DNA of 43,647 nt. Origin: Ignavibacteria bacterium RIFOXYB12_FULL_35_14. Its GTDB lineage: Bacteria > Bacteroidota > Ignavibacteria > Ignavibacteriales > Ignavibacteriaceae. The notes under the pieces were generated by a model. The model had not been told where the DNA came from, searched no databases, and worked only from the letters and a program-made list of their open reading frames with translations. Positions within the stretch are counted from its first letter, which is position 1. Every line of letters begins with the position of its first letter. The stretch is from NCBI GenBank assembly GCA_001803045.1, contig MHAR01000010.1, forward strand, positions 1 to 43,647, read 5' to 3'. Below, piece after piece: positions 18,361 to 27,188 of this stretch. Position numbers and translations under genes: made by a program.

Positions 18361-20325
18361 TCAAAGATTATTTAAGCTTAATTTTATCCCGCCGTAAATT
18401 GAAAAACCTGGAGTTGCGTATCCATAAACTTCCTCGTAATCTGTTCCGAGAATATTTTCTAAACGTAAATTCAACCTTAGAAATTCTGTTAGCTGGTAAT
18501 GAGTTGCAAGGTTCAAAAGTAAATAAGGTTCAAGCTTAATTCTCGATGAGGTGAAAGTCGTATTATCAAAAATTAAGTCATCTCTTTTACCTACATAAAT
18601 CAACTCTAAATTCACATTGGAACTTCTGGAGAAATTATAACTCACATAACTGCCAATTTTATGCTCAGGTCGTCGTATAAGCTTTCTATTCTCATCTAAT
18701 ATCCCATTACTTAGATCTTTAGCATTAGTAAAAGTATAGTTCAGTTTGAAGATGAAATCATCAATTAACTTTGTGGTAAAGTAAATTTCAATTCCATTGG
18801 TTTTTGCTTTTTTAACATTTATTGTTTTATAGTTCTGATCGTAACCAAATAAATCTTTGTAATAATTTTGGAAATATGTAACTCCGACTGAAATCATATC
18901 GTTTGCAAGAAACTGTTCGATTCCTGCATCAAAACCAACGCTTTTTTCTGGTTTAATATCTGGATTTCCAAAAGCCGGATCATATAGATTGAAAAGTGAG
19001 GGAGTTTTAAACCCGGAACCCAAAGTAGCTTTTAGCTTAGTGCCAGTTTCCCAAATAATATATGCCGGTGCAAGCCGAAAAGTGAAAGCTGAACCGAATT
19101 TATTATGCTTGTCAACTCTAATTCCCGCAGAACCGAAAGTGTTTTGCCCATACTTAAATTGGTCTTGTAAGTAAATTCCAAAAGTATTTGATTCTTTCTG
19201 TGGAAAAAGACTTACTGAATTGAAAAAAGTTGAGAAGTAATAATACTCTGAAACGGTTTCTTCTTTCTCGGTTTCTAATCCGAAGGTAAAGAGGTGGTTT
19301 TCGATCAGGTTAAAATTATTTTGCCAATCGAACTTTATTTTTCTTCCGTCGTATGAACTGCGGGAAGAAGCAGAATTATACTCCGAAACATCAAAATTGT
19401 ATTTTCTGATATTTCTGAAAATCGAAGCGCCAATTTTTTGTTTCCATTTTCCCTCGAAAAGATGCAACTTACACTCACTGCGAAAAGAAAATTCTTCTTG
19501 ATCAAATACATATGTTGGATCATCCCCAAATTTTCCACCGAATTGATCGTAATCCGATTTTGAATTATTGTATTTCATAAAAACATTTATCTCTGCAGTT
19601 TCCGCAAAATCATAGCCAAATCTTGCCGAGATGTTATCCTTCACATAACCATCCTTTTCAAAATTGCCATATCTTTCAGATGCAGCAGAAAATCCTTCGC
19701 TTTCAGATCTGCCCAATGTTACTGAGTAATTAAAATTGGTAATGTTGCCATTCATTCCGAGAGAAGTTTTATAAGTTTTGTAAGATCCAGCTTCAGCTAG
19801 CAAAGAAAAATTGGGTTTTCCGGCGCCTTTTTTTGTAATGATATTGATTACACCCGCAAGCGAGTTCGATCCGTAAAGAGTTGATTGAGGTCCACGCAGT
19901 ATTTCGATGGATTGAATATTATCGGTGGATAGAAAAGCAAAATCATAAACATTTGATGGATCGCTGTTTAAATTGACTTCAACACCATCAATTAAAACTA
20001 ATGTGTGGTCGGAGTTTCCACCGCGAATGTAAATGTTTGATAATGTTCCTGCCCCACCTTGACGAGTAAAGCTAATGCCATATTCATTCTTTAATAATTC
20101 AAAAACATTGGCAGAATTCCTATTTGCAATTTCAGCTGAATCAACTACTGTAATTGAGCTGGCTAGCTCAATAGTGCTAGTTTGAGTTTTTGTTGCCGAG
20201 ACAACGACATCGGAAAGTTTGTAAAGACCCTGAACATCTGTTTTCTCAACAATTTTTTCCTGCGAAAAAACTACTCGAGAAAAAAGAAAAACCGCGAAGA
20301 ACAAACGCACAAAATGTTTTTTCAT
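18361..20325 (-). CDS. btuB: TonB-dependent outer-membrane receptor, BtuB-like (cobalamin uptake)
   Basis: 654 residues: signal peptide (1-21), short linker, TonB-box-like DVVVSATKTQ at about 40, a plug domain with YIRGGNSDHTLVLIDGVE and ILRGPQSTLYGSNSLAGVINI, then a 22-strand-type barrel ending in an aromatic/hydrophobic strand. Length and plug pattern match vitamin B12 receptors such as BtuB. Substrate is supported by the cobalamin riboswitch directly upstream on the same strand, so intracellular cobalamin should switch it off. AGGAG lies 7 bases before the ATG. No CobS/BtuF-type gene is adjacent; a DUF6580 membrane protein lies downstream. Confidence 0.85.
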   Translation of the reverse strand: MKKHFVRLFFAVFLFSRVVFSQEKIVEKTDVQGLYKLSDVVVSATKTQTSTIELASSITVVDSAEIANRNSANVFELLKNEYGISFTRQGGAGTLSNIYIRGGNSDHTLVLIDGVEVNLNSDPSNVYDFAFLSTDNIQSIEILRGPQSTLYGSNSLAGVINIITKKGAGKPNFSLLAEAGSYKTYKTSLGMNGNITNFNYSVTLGRSESEGFSAASERYGNFEKDGYVKDNISARFGYDFAETAEINVFMKYNNSKSDYDQFGGKFGDDPTYVFDQEEFSFRSECKLHLFEGKWKQKIGASIFRNIRKYNFDVSEYNSASSRSSYDGRKIKFDWQNNFNLIENHLFTFGLETEKEETVSEYYYFSTFFNSVSLFPQKESNTFGIYLQDQFKYGQNTFGSAGIRVDKHNKFGSAFTFRLAPAYIIWETGTKLKATLGSGFKTPSLFNLYDPAFGNPDIKPEKSVGFDAGIEQFLANDMISVGVTYFQNYYKDLFGYDQNYKTINVKKAKTNGIEIYFTTKLIDDFIFKLNYTFTNAKDLSNGILDENRKLIRRPEHKIGSYVSYNFSRSSNVNLELIYVGKRDDLIFDNTTFTSSRIKLEPYLLLNLATHYQLTEFLRLNLRLENILGTDYEEVYGYATPGFSIYGGIKLSLNNL

Positions 20326-20380
20326 GAAGTTACTCCTGTATTAAGTAATGTTAAGTAACTCCGCGTGTTAATAAGTTGAG

Positions 20381-20414
20381 ATAAAACGAATGGAGATTTT
20401 GAGAGACCATCGTT
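20381..20414 (-). terminator. putative riboswitch-controlled terminator
   Basis: In the minus-strand leader, AACGATGG (20414-20407) pairs with CCATTCGTT (20393-20385) with one bulged base, followed by TTTTATCT. The stem base overlaps GGTCTC (20408-20403), which is complementary to GAGACC of the conserved riboswitch core (20463-20458). Pairing with the core would break the hairpin, giving a simple transcription switch. The hairpin is AT-rich and weak, so this is a proposal. Confidence 0.45.
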
Positions 20415-20449
20415 AATCTTACCTTTACCGCGAAGGTTGATTAAGTGAC

Positions 20450-20700
20450 TTATGGCAGGTCTCCTGGCTTTCCGCCAAAGGCGGGGACTACAGTTGCGCG
20501 ACAGCGCCGGAATTGATTATACGATTGTCATTGCTAACGAAGTGAAGCAAGCTTAACTTAGATTGCTTCGCTATACTTCGACAAGTTTACCTGCCAACTG
20601 GCGGGCTCAGTATGACTCGCAACGACTTTTCCTCTCACCGGACTTCCCTATATTTCCCGTTATCCCGAGTTACGTCAGGATCGGGACACCATAAATCTGT
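20450..20700 (-). ncRNA. cobalamin riboswitch
   Basis: Reading the minus strand, the leader of the BtuB-like gene has the conserved cobalamin-riboswitch blocks in order: ATAGGGAAGTCCGGTGAGA (20651-20633), GCGCTGTCGCGCAACTGTAG (20506-20486 region) and GCCAGGAGACCTGCC (20467-20453). The receptor start is 128 bases downstream. Ligand binding should repress expression. The normally short loop between the two CCGG arms of the peripheral stem is over 100 bases long here because of an inserted hairpin repeat (20527-20626). The 5' limit is estimated from the promoter ending at 20714. Confidence 0.92.
20527..20626. repeat. hairpin repeat inserted in the cobalamin riboswitch, copy B
   Basis: 100 bases with imperfect terminal inverted repeats: GTCATTGCTAA at 20527 against GTCGTTGCGAG (reverse complement of the end at 20626). 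It contains GAAGTGAAGCAAGC and an opposed GATTGCTTCGCTATACTTC, which form an inner hairpin, and a small stem CCTGCC-AACT-GGCGGG. The core CTTCGACA...GCTCAG..TGAC is shared with the repeat at 18150-18273, here interrupted by that small stem. It has no ORF and looks like a non-autonomous MITE or REP-type element. Confidence 0.7.
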
Positions 20701-20713
20701 TCAAAGAACTAAG

Positions 20714-20744
20714 CAAAAATAAGTTAGTAATTCAGAAATTCAAA
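20714..20744 (-). promoter_or_regulatory. Bacteroidetes-type promoter for the riboswitch/btuB transcript
   Basis: On the minus strand TTTG (20744-20741), exactly 19 bases, then TATTTTTG (20721-20714): the consensus TTTG-N19-21-TAnnTTTG. Transcription would start near 20707, just before the riboswitch. Confidence 0.55.
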
Positions 20745-20963
20745 TAATTCACAAATATTTTTAGTAAATAAAATATTGAGTTAGTAATTCAAATTTAATA
20801 AGTTGCTTATAGAATTAATTCTAATTGTCTATTTGCAGTCTCATCAATAGTTATTGTTAATATTGATAAGAAAAAATTCAAACTGGTTTATGCTCAAAGA
20901 TTTAGTCAAATCACATTTCGCTCACCTAATAAAAAATTTTATGCTACTTAAAGGAGAAATCTA

Positions 20964-21638
20964 ATGGGATGGTTTTTCAAATTTATTAATTCATCCATCG
21001 GTAAAAAAATTACGATGGCTGTTACAGGAAGTTTCCTGCTAATATTTTTAGTAATCCACCTGGTTGGAAACATAACATTATTTTTTGGTGCTGATATATT
21101 TAACGGTTATGTAAAAACTTTGGATGTGGTCAAACCAATGATTAGAGTGATTGAAGCAGTTTTGCTGGCTGCTTTTCTCATCCATATATTTAATGGTGTT
21201 CGACTGTGGATTGAGAATAAAATAGCAAGGGGAGTAACTTATAAGGTTAATAGCTCATCAGAGAACAGCGATGTTTTTTCTAGAACTATGTTTCTCACCG
21301 GTTCGATAGTTTTCATTTTCCTGGTACTTCATCTTGCAACATTCTTTTGGAGATTTAATTTTTACGATCCGGCCGGTTTGGCTGACTCGCATCTATATTA
21401 CGATATTGTTGTCAGTTTTTTCAGCGATTGGTGGTATTCGCTCCTTTATGTGGTTGCAGTGATGCTTTTAGGATTTCATCTTAATCATGGTTTTCAAAGT
21501 GCGTTTCAGACATTCGGATGGAATCATAAAAAATATATGCCGCTCATTAAAAAGCTTGGAACTATCTTTGCAATTATTATTGCGATTGGATTTGCTTCAA
21601 TGCCTATTTACTTCTTCTTTTTTCACGGAGGTAACTAA
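20964..21638 (+). CDS. sdhC: succinate dehydrogenase/fumarate reductase cytochrome b subunit
   Basis: 224 residues with five membrane helices, the single-subunit (type B) anchor that holds two haems b and the quinone site. The opening [27 protein letters not shown] matches this family, and histidines at helix ends ([29 protein letters not shown]) are the likely haem ligands. There is no SdhD, as expected for the type. AAAGGAGAAAT precedes the ATG. The stop overlaps the sdhA start by one base (TAATG), so translation is coupled. The enzyme passes electrons between succinate/fumarate and menaquinone at the inner membrane. Confidence 0.95.
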   Translation: MGWFFKFINSSIGKKITMAVTGSFLLIFLVIHLVGNITLFFGADIFNGYVKTLDVVKPMIRVIEAVLLAAFLIHIFNGVRLWIENKIARGVTYKVNSSSENSDVFSRTMFLTGSIVFIFLVLHLATFFWRFNFYDPAGLADSHLYYDIVVSFFSDWWYSLLYVVAVMLLGFHLNHGFQSAFQTFGWNHKKYMPLIKKLGTIFAIIIAIGFASMPIYFFFFHGGN

Positions 21639-23548
21639 TGATTAAGTTAGAATCGAAAATTCCCGATGGAAATATTTCCGAAAAGTGGACAAACCATAAA
21701 TTCAACATGAAGCTGGTTAATCCTGCCAATAAAAGAAAATTCGATATCATTGTTGTCGGAACCGGTTTAGCTGGTGCTTCCGCTGCAGCTTCTTTGGGAG
21801 AATTAGGATATAATGTTAAAGCATTTACTTTTCATGATAGTGCACGAAGAGCGCATTCTATATCAGCACAAGGCGGAATAAACGCTGCTAAGAATTATCA
21901 GAATGACGGCGACAGCGTTTACAGGTTATTCTACGATACGGTTAAAGGCGGAGATTTTCGTGCAAGAGAAGCAAATGTTCATCGTTTAGCTGAAGTCAGT
22001 GGAAACATAATTGATCAATGTGTTGCGCAAGGAATTCCGTTTGCAAGAGAATATGGCGGACTTCTCGACAACCGATCATTCGGTGGTGCTCAAGTCTCAA
22101 GAACATTTTATGCGAGAGGTCAAACGGGTCAGCAGCTTCTGCTTGGAGCCGTAAGCGCTTTGAACCGCCAAATTGATCTTGGTAATGTTAAGCTTTACAC
22201 ACGAAGAGAGATGCTTGATGTTGTTGTCGTCGATGGGTTTGCAAAGGGAATTGTCTGTAGAAATCTTTTAACAGGTGAAATAGAAACATATTCAGCTCAT
22301 GCTGTTTGTCTTGCAACGGGCGGATACGCAAATGTTTTTTTCCTTTCTACTAATGCAATGAACTGTAATGTAACCGCAATCTGGAGAGCGCATAAACGCG
22401 GAGCTTTATTTGCTAATCCCAGCTTCACACAAATTCATCCGACTTGCTTACCTCTTCATGGTGAATCGCAATCAAAGCTCACATTGATGAGTGAATCGTT
22501 AAGGAATGATGGAAGAGTTTGGGTATCGAAGAAGAAAGGCGATATGAGAAATCCGGATGATATTCCTGAGGATGAAAGGGATTATTATCTTGAAAGAAAA
22601 TATCCATCATATGGAAATCTTGCACCAAGAGATATTTCATCTCGTGCAGCAAAAGAAGTATGTGATGAAGGTAGAGGTGCAAAAGGCGGAAATGCAGTTT
22701 ATCTTGATTTCAAGGAATCAATTAAAAGACTCGGTCAAAAAGTAATTGAAGAACGCTACGGAAATCTTTTCGAGATTTATGAAACTATAATAGGTGAAAA
22801 TCCTTATGAAGTTCCTATGATGATTTATCCCGCCCCTCACTACACAATGGGCGGTTTGTGGGTTGATTATAATTTGATGAGTACAATTCCAGGTTTATTT
22901 GTTCTTGGAGAAGCAAACTTTTCTGATCACGGAGCAAATCGTTTAGGAGCTTCCGCACTTATGCAAGGTTTGGCTGATGGATATTTCGTCATTCCCTACA
23001 CAATGGGAGATTATCTTGCAAGTTATAAACCAACTGCGGTTAAAACCAATCATCCTGAATTCACCAAAGTTTCAAATGAAGTGAAAGATTTAACGAATAA
23101 ATTATTATCAATTAAAGGTAAAAGAACCGTCGATGATATTCATAAACAGTTAGGTCGAATAATGTGGAATAAAGTGGGCATGGCAAGAAATGAAAAGGGA
23201 TTGAAAGAAGCAATGAGTGAAATAAGAAGTCTGAAATCTGAATTCTGGAAAAGCGTTACAATTCCCGGAAGCGGAAATGATGTTAACCAAACTCTTGAAA
23301 GAGCCGGCAGATTGATTGATTATTTTGAGCTTGGTGAACTCATGGCGCTCGATGCTCTGGATAGAAATGAATCCTGCGGCGGACATTTCAGAGAAGAATA
23401 TCAATTTGAAGATGGTGAAGCTAAGCGTAATGATGAAGAATATTCTTACGTTTCTGCATGGGAATTTGCAGGTGAAAGCAAATGGAATCTTCATAAAGAA
23501 CCTTTGGAATTTGAATATGTGAAACCAGCTATAAGGAGTTACAAATAA
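21638..23548 (+). CDS. sdhA: succinate dehydrogenase/fumarate reductase flavoprotein subunit
   Basis: 636 residues, the usual size for the type-B family. The FAD Rossmann motif is [12 protein letters not shown] (39-50); His73 in [11 protein letters not shown] is the covalent FAD attachment site. HPTCLP and the late [11 protein letters not shown] and [13 protein letters not shown] blocks form the dicarboxylate site and FAD pocket. GGAGGT lies at the right distance before the ATG. The normal next gene, sdhB, is displaced about 1.1 kb by a nuclease gene that begins directly after the sdhA stop. Confidence 0.96.
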   Translation: MIKLESKIPDGNISEKWTNHKFNMKLVNPANKRKFDIIVVGTGLAGASAAASLGELGYNVKAFTFHDSARRAHSISAQGGINAAKNYQNDGDSVYRLFYDTVKGGDFRAREANVHRLAEVSGNIIDQCVAQGIPFAREYGGLLDNRSFGGAQVSRTFYARGQTGQQLLLGAVSALNRQIDLGNVKLYTRREMLDVVVVDGFAKGIVCRNLLTGEIETYSAHAVCLATGGYANVFFLSTNAMNCNVTAIWRAHKRGALFANPSFTQIHPTCLPLHGESQSKLTLMSESLRNDGRVWVSKKKGDMRNPDDIPEDERDYYLERKYPSYGNLAPRDISSRAAKEVCDEGRGAKGGNAVYLDFKESIKRLGQKVIEERYGNLFEIYETIIGENPYEVPMMIYPAPHYTMGGLWVDYNLMSTIPGLFVLGEANFSDHGANRLGASALMQGLADGYFVIPYTMGDYLASYKPTAVKTNHPEFTKVSNEVKDLTNKLLSIKGKRTVDDIHKQLGRIMWNKVGMARNEKGLKEAMSEIRSLKSEFWKSVTIPGSGNDVNQTLERAGRLIDYFELGELMALDALDRNESCGGHFREEYQFEDGEAKRNDEEYSYVSAWEFAGESKWNLHKEPLEFEYVKPAIRSYK

Positions 23549-24637
23549 TTGAAGCTGGTGAAGCCGGATATTATTGAGCAGAAATCTTTTACTCAGATTG
23601 TTAAATTCATTCAACAATCTAAGCAAAGAGTATTTGCCTCCGTAAACAAAGAACTGATTGACCTTTATTGGAGAATTGGAAAATACATCAGCAAAAAAGT
23701 AGATTCTGATGGATGGGGAAAAGGAACGGTTGAAAAATTATCTCGCTACATTCAAAAAGAAATGATTGGCTCAAGAGGTTTTTCGCAGCAAAATCTATGG
23801 CGGATGAGTCAGTTTTATAAGGTTTATTCGCAATTCCCAAAACTCTCATCACTGCTGAGAGAATTGACTTGGACCAACAATATCATCATTCTCTCAAAAA
23901 CAAAGTCAATTGAAGAGAAAGAATTTTATCTTAATCTTTCAATCAAGGAAAAATATTCAACTCGTGAACTTGAAAGGCAAATCAATTCCGCTGTATTTGA
24001 AAGGTTTTTATTATCAAAACAAAAACTCTCATCACTGTTGAGAGAATTAAAAGGAACCTCTTCTGAAAAACTGTCATCAGCGATGACAGAATTAGCAAAA
24101 CCACGCTTACAGCAAATAAATGAGGTTTTCAAAGATAAATACATCCTTGAGTTTCTTGATTTGCCAAAGGATTTTAACGAAAGAGATTTAAGAAAAGCTC
24201 TGGTTAAAAATCTTAAAGAGTTTATTCTTGAACTTGGTAAGGGTTTCAGTTTTATTGGTGAAGAATATCGCATACAAGTCGGCAATAAAGATTTTTTCAT
24301 TGATTTACTTTTCTATCATCGTGGTTTACAATGTTTAGTCGCGATAGACTTAAAGATTGATGATTTCAGTCCAGAGTATCTTGGCAAGATGAATTTTTAT
24401 TTAGAAGTGCTGGACAAAAAACAAAAGTTAGTTCATGAAAATCCAAGTGTGGGCTTGCTGCTTTGTAAAACGAAAGATAATGAAGTAGTAAACTACGCGA
24501 TGAGCAGGAATCTTTCACCTACAAGAGTTGCAGAATATGAAACACAATTGATTGATAAAGAAATTCTAAAGAGAAAATTGCATGAACTGGGAGAGTATTA
24601 TCTCATTTCTGAAAAATCTAAAATCAAAAGTCAATAA
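23549..24637 (+). CDS. YhcG/DUF1016-family PD-(D/E)XK nuclease within the sdh operon
   Basis: 362 residues. The N-terminal DUF1016 helical domain (about 10-130) has LYWRIGKYIS and FSQQNLWRMSQFY. The C-terminal nuclease domain (about 195-340) has FFIDLLFYHRGLQCLVAIDLK, cut here to FFIDLLFYHR and AIDLK: Asp in the first block, then D-x-K replacing the usual E-x-K, still a valid PD-(D/E)XK centre. The family is linked to DNA restriction and toxin-like defence, and to Holliday-junction-like substrates, but function is not settled. Translation starts at TTG 23549 immediately after the sdhA stop, using the AAGGAG inside the sdhA end; GTG 23558 is an alternative. Residues K-LSS..REL occur three times in frame, from a palindromic repeat. 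Confidence 0.85.
   Translation: MKLVKPDIIEQKSFTQIVKFIQQSKQRVFASVNKELIDLYWRIGKYISKKVDSDGWGKGTVEKLSRYIQKEMIGSRGFSQQNLWRMSQFYKVYSQFPKLSSLLRELTWTNNIIILSKTKSIEEKEFYLNLSIKEKYSTRELERQINSAVFERFLLSKQKLSSLLRELKGTSSEKLSSAMTELAKPRLQQINEVFKDKYILEFLDLPKDFNERDLRKALVKNLKEFILELGKGFSFIGEEYRIQVGNKDFFIDLLFYHRGLQCLVAIDLKIDDFSPEYLGKMNFYLEVLDKKQKLVHENPSVGLLLCKTKDNEVVNYAMSRNLSPTRVAEYETQLIDKEILKRKLHELGEYYLISEKSKIKSQ
23840..24093. repeat. three in-frame copies of a 26-bp palindrome inside the nuclease gene
   Basis: Copies start at 23840, 24023 and 24068, separated by 183 and 45 bases, so all are read in one frame (KLSSLLREL, KLSSLLREL, KLSSAMTEL). The first two are 25/26 identical with arms CTCTCA/TGAGAG. The third has arms CTGTCATC/GATGACAG; the C-to-G change in one arm is matched by G-to-C in the other. 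Confidence 0.75.
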
Positions 24638-24666
24638 AAATTGGAAATAAATCGGAGTCATAAATA

Positions 24667-25437
24667 ATGGAAACTAAAAAGCTTAATGTTAAACTGAATA
24701 TTTGGAGACAGAAAAGTTCCAATTCTGTTGGGAGCTTTGTTAAGTATGCGGTTCAAGTTTCACCCGATGCTTCTTTTCTCGAAATGCTGGATGAGCTAAA
24801 TAACACTCTCGAAGTAAAAAATGAAGAAGCAGTTCACTTTGAAAGTGATTGCAGGGAAGGTATCTGCGGTACATGCGGGCTTGTAATTAATGGTAGACCA
24901 CACGGACCGCTTGCAAAGATTGCAACTTGCCAGCTTCACATGAGAAACTTTAAGGACGGTGAAACAATTTGGGTTGAACCATTCCGTGCAAAAGCTTTTC
25001 CTGTAATTAAAGATCTTATGGTAGATCGTTCAGGATTTGACACGATTCTACAGGCCGGAGGATATATATCAGTGAACACCGGCGGTACTCCCGATGGTAA
25101 TATGATTCCAATATCAAAAGAGGTTTCAAGCCTTTCAATGGATGCAGCTGCTTGCATTGGTTGCGGAGCTTGTGTTGCTGCATGTAAAAATGCTTCAGCG
25201 ATGTTATTTGTATCTGCAAAGGTTTCACAATATGCACTTCTTCCGCAAGGTCAGCCGGAACGTTACCGCAGAGTTGAAAGAATGGTAAAGGTTATGGATG
25301 AACTTGGATTTGGAAGCTGTACAAACACCTATGCATGTGAAGCCGAATGCCCTAAAGGAATTTCCGTAACAAACATTGCAAGAATGAATAGAGATTTTGT
25401 GATAGCAAAGGTTAAATCCAAAACTGTTGAGGTTTGA
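24667..25437 (+). CDS. sdhB: succinate dehydrogenase/fumarate reductase iron-sulfur subunit
   Basis: 256 residues. The N-terminal ferredoxin domain binds [2Fe-2S] through Cys62, Cys67, Cys70 and Cys88 ([11 protein letters not shown] and TCQL). The C-terminal domain has [13 protein letters not shown] near 158 and CEAECPKGI near 225, ligands for the [4Fe-4S] and [3Fe-4S] centres. Length and cluster pattern match type-B enzymes that use menaquinone. CGGAG precedes the ATG by about 9 bases. It is the last sdh gene; an intrinsic terminator follows 24 bases after the stop. It is separated from sdhA by the nuclease gene. Confidence 0.95.
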   Translation: METKKLNVKLNIWRQKSSNSVGSFVKYAVQVSPDASFLEMLDELNNTLEVKNEEAVHFESDCREGICGTCGLVINGRPHGPLAKIATCQLHMRNFKDGETIWVEPFRAKAFPVIKDLMVDRSGFDTILQAGGYISVNTGGTPDGNMIPISKEVSSLSMDAAACIGCGACVAACKNASAMLFVSAKVSQYALLPQGQPERYRRVERMVKVMDELGFGSCTNTYACEAECPKGISVTNIARMNRDFVIAKVKSKTVEV

Positions 25438-25461
25438 TTTTGCTGCAGTTTATGACTCCAT

Positions 25462-25487
25462 AATCCCGAGTAATATCGGGATTTTTT
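25462..25487 (+). terminator. intrinsic terminator of the sdh operon
   Basis: AATCCCGA pairs with TCGGGATT (25462-25469 with 25476-25483) around a 6-base loop, followed by a run of T. Confidence 0.88.
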
Positions 25488-25529
25488 ATTTATGTTAGTG
25501 TAGAAAATAATTTTAATAAGAAATCACAA

Positions 25530-25769
25530 ATGAAATCAGTCTCTCGTTTTAGAATCTTTATCTTTTTTATTTTTCTAGTTGTTGATACTGGATGTAGATC
25601 TGAAAGCGAAAAGAATAAATCAGATATTAAGTTTGCATCTATCTATCAACAAAGCTGGAATGAATCAAGTAAAAACATGTATAAAATCTATTTATCCATG
25701 AGGAAAATAGACAGCTTGAGTGCGGAACTTAATCTAAAGTTCACCAGGAAAAATGCACAAGGACTATAG
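25530..25769 (+). CDS. small putative lipoprotein
   Basis: 79 residues. The N-terminus is basic, then a hydrophobic stretch IFIFFIFLVV, then DTGC with a possible lipobox cysteine at residue 22, followed by a polar mature part of 57 residues predicted helical. No ribosome binding site is obvious and no family is recognised. Codon use and the intact signal argue for a real gene, but it could be spurious. It lies alone between the sdh terminator and the 444-aa gene. Confidence 0.45.
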   Translation: MKSVSRFRIFIFFIFLVVDTGCRSESEKNKSDIKFASIYQQSWNESSKNMYKIYLSMRKIDSLSAELNLKFTRKNAQGL

Positions 25770-25796
25770 AAGTTTTTTTCAGTTCTCATTTCATTA

Positions 25797-25829
25797 ATTG
25801 TAATTTCAATTTAGATTATTTTAATTTTG
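25797..25829 (+). promoter_or_regulatory. possible Bacteroidetes-type promoter before the 444-aa/obg pair
   Basis: ATTG (25797-25800), 21 bases, TAATTTTG (25822-25829). The -7 box matches TAnnTTTG fully; the -33 box is 3 of 4. Confidence 0.35.
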
Positions 25830-25851
25830 GTTAAAAATTTTCGGTGAAACT

Positions 25852-27186
25852 ATGTTTGAAAAAGAGATAAAGTTCATAAACGATTTCTGTCTTAACAAAA
25901 TAAGCAAAGCGGGATCGTTCCTCACCTTTGAAAAGCTGAAGGGAATTGAGATTCATCCGGCAATCCTTAAGTATATTTCAGCGGAAATAGATTTTCAAAT
26001 TTATAGGGATCGGCAGGTTCTTTTACAAAAATCTTCATTCGATTATTCCGGTACTGAAATATCAAAATACTTTAAAATGATCGCGCTTGAGATTAAGAAA
26101 TCCCGGCGAATAACTGAAAATGAAATAAGTGATTTGATAACTAAGGCAGTGACCTTCAATTTTAATTTCACGACTAAGCCGAATGAAACTCTTTTAGATT
26201 TTATCTTCAAAGAATCCGACAGCAAATCTCCTGAAGAGGTAATGATGATGTTGGAATATCCTTATTATTATAGTTATTTAAGACAAATTCTTTCTTCATA
26301 TATGGATAAAAAACAGCTTCTAGTACTGGATAAAAAAGAATTAGAATTTTTATTAAAAAAAATTGATGCCGAATTATTTTCTGCGAAGACGAACGAGTTT
26401 GTTGATAATGCTTTAGATGTAATGGCTGATTTATTTAATATTGGGGCAGTTCTTCGTACTCAAATTCCATCGCAGGCAATTGAGCTGTATCTTAAAGAAA
26501 AGAATTTAAATCATTTAATGTCACGACTTGAACATGCGGTAACCAAAGCTCCAAAAATCAAGTACGAAATTGATGAGATAAAGAAAATTATTTATTCGAT
26601 GGCAGATACTCCAATTCCTAAAGTTGAAACTATAGAACACGATACTACTCCGATTGAAAGTGAATCTGCAAAGCAAAATGAAATTGTAGAAGTTTCGGAG
26701 GATTTAAAACCAGAATTAAGCACAATTGTTAAGGTGGATTTACTTCCAGCACCGCCATCCGTAAGCGAAACTGAGGAGATAGAATTAGATGATTTTGAAA
26801 TTACAGCTCCAACCTCTAAGGATACAATTGATTTTAGCAATGAAATAAATATTGAAGAAGAAACTCAAACATTTCCTATTGATACAGATGAGTTCGAAGA
26901 ATCATCTCCCCCAAAATCTCTTGATGATTCGATAGCTGATAAAAAAAGCGTTAAAGATATTCTCTCTTTCCTATCCAAAAGGGAAATTGAGAAAATAATT
27001 AGCACAATTTTCAATGAAGACAAAGAAGATTTCGCAACAACTATTGAGACAATTTCCGAGTGTAAGACTTTCGAAAAAGCGACAGAAATTATCAAGTCGC
27101 TTTACACCACATATAATGTGAATCCTTATTCACGCGATGCAATTCTTTTAACTAATGCAGTCGCAAAATATTTTACGATAGCGTAG
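25852..27186 (+). CDS. conserved hypothetical protein upstream of obg
   Basis: 444 residues, not recognised. Residues 1-245 are predicted alpha-helical with an FEKLKGIEIHPAILKYISAE block; 250-355 form an acidic, Ser/Thr/Glu-rich, probably disordered linker; 360-444 form a second helical domain beginning VKDILSFLSKREIEKIIS. The layout of two folded ends joined by an acidic linker suggests a scaffold or adaptor. It has no signal peptide, membrane helix or catalytic motif I can see. Its stop is 2 bases before the obg start, so the two are translationally linked; a role in ribosome assembly or stress with Obg is possible but only by context. Confidence 0.7.
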   Translation: MFEKEIKFINDFCLNKISKAGSFLTFEKLKGIEIHPAILKYISAEIDFQIYRDRQVLLQKSSFDYSGTEISKYFKMIALEIKKSRRITENEISDLITKAVTFNFNFTTKPNETLLDFIFKESDSKSPEEVMMMLEYPYYYSYLRQILSSYMDKKQLLVLDKKELEFLLKKIDAELFSAKTNEFVDNALDVMADLFNIGAVLRTQIPSQAIELYLKEKNLNHLMSRLEHAVTKAPKIKYEIDEIKKIIYSMADTPIPKVETIEHDTTPIESESAKQNEIVEVSEDLKPELSTIVKVDLLPAPPSVSETEEIELDDFEITAPTSKDTIDFSNEINIEEETQTFPIDTDEFEESSPPKSLDDSIADKKSVKDILSFLSKREIEKIISTIFNEDKEDFATTIETISECKTFEKATEIIKSLYTTYNVNPYSRDAILLTNAVAKYFTIA

Positions 27187-27188
27187 CT

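Noticed and set aside
18264-18539. 91-codon ORF opposite the end of the BtuB-like gene
   Set aside because: It overlaps a repeat and the coding strand of a firm gene; it is a shadow frame.
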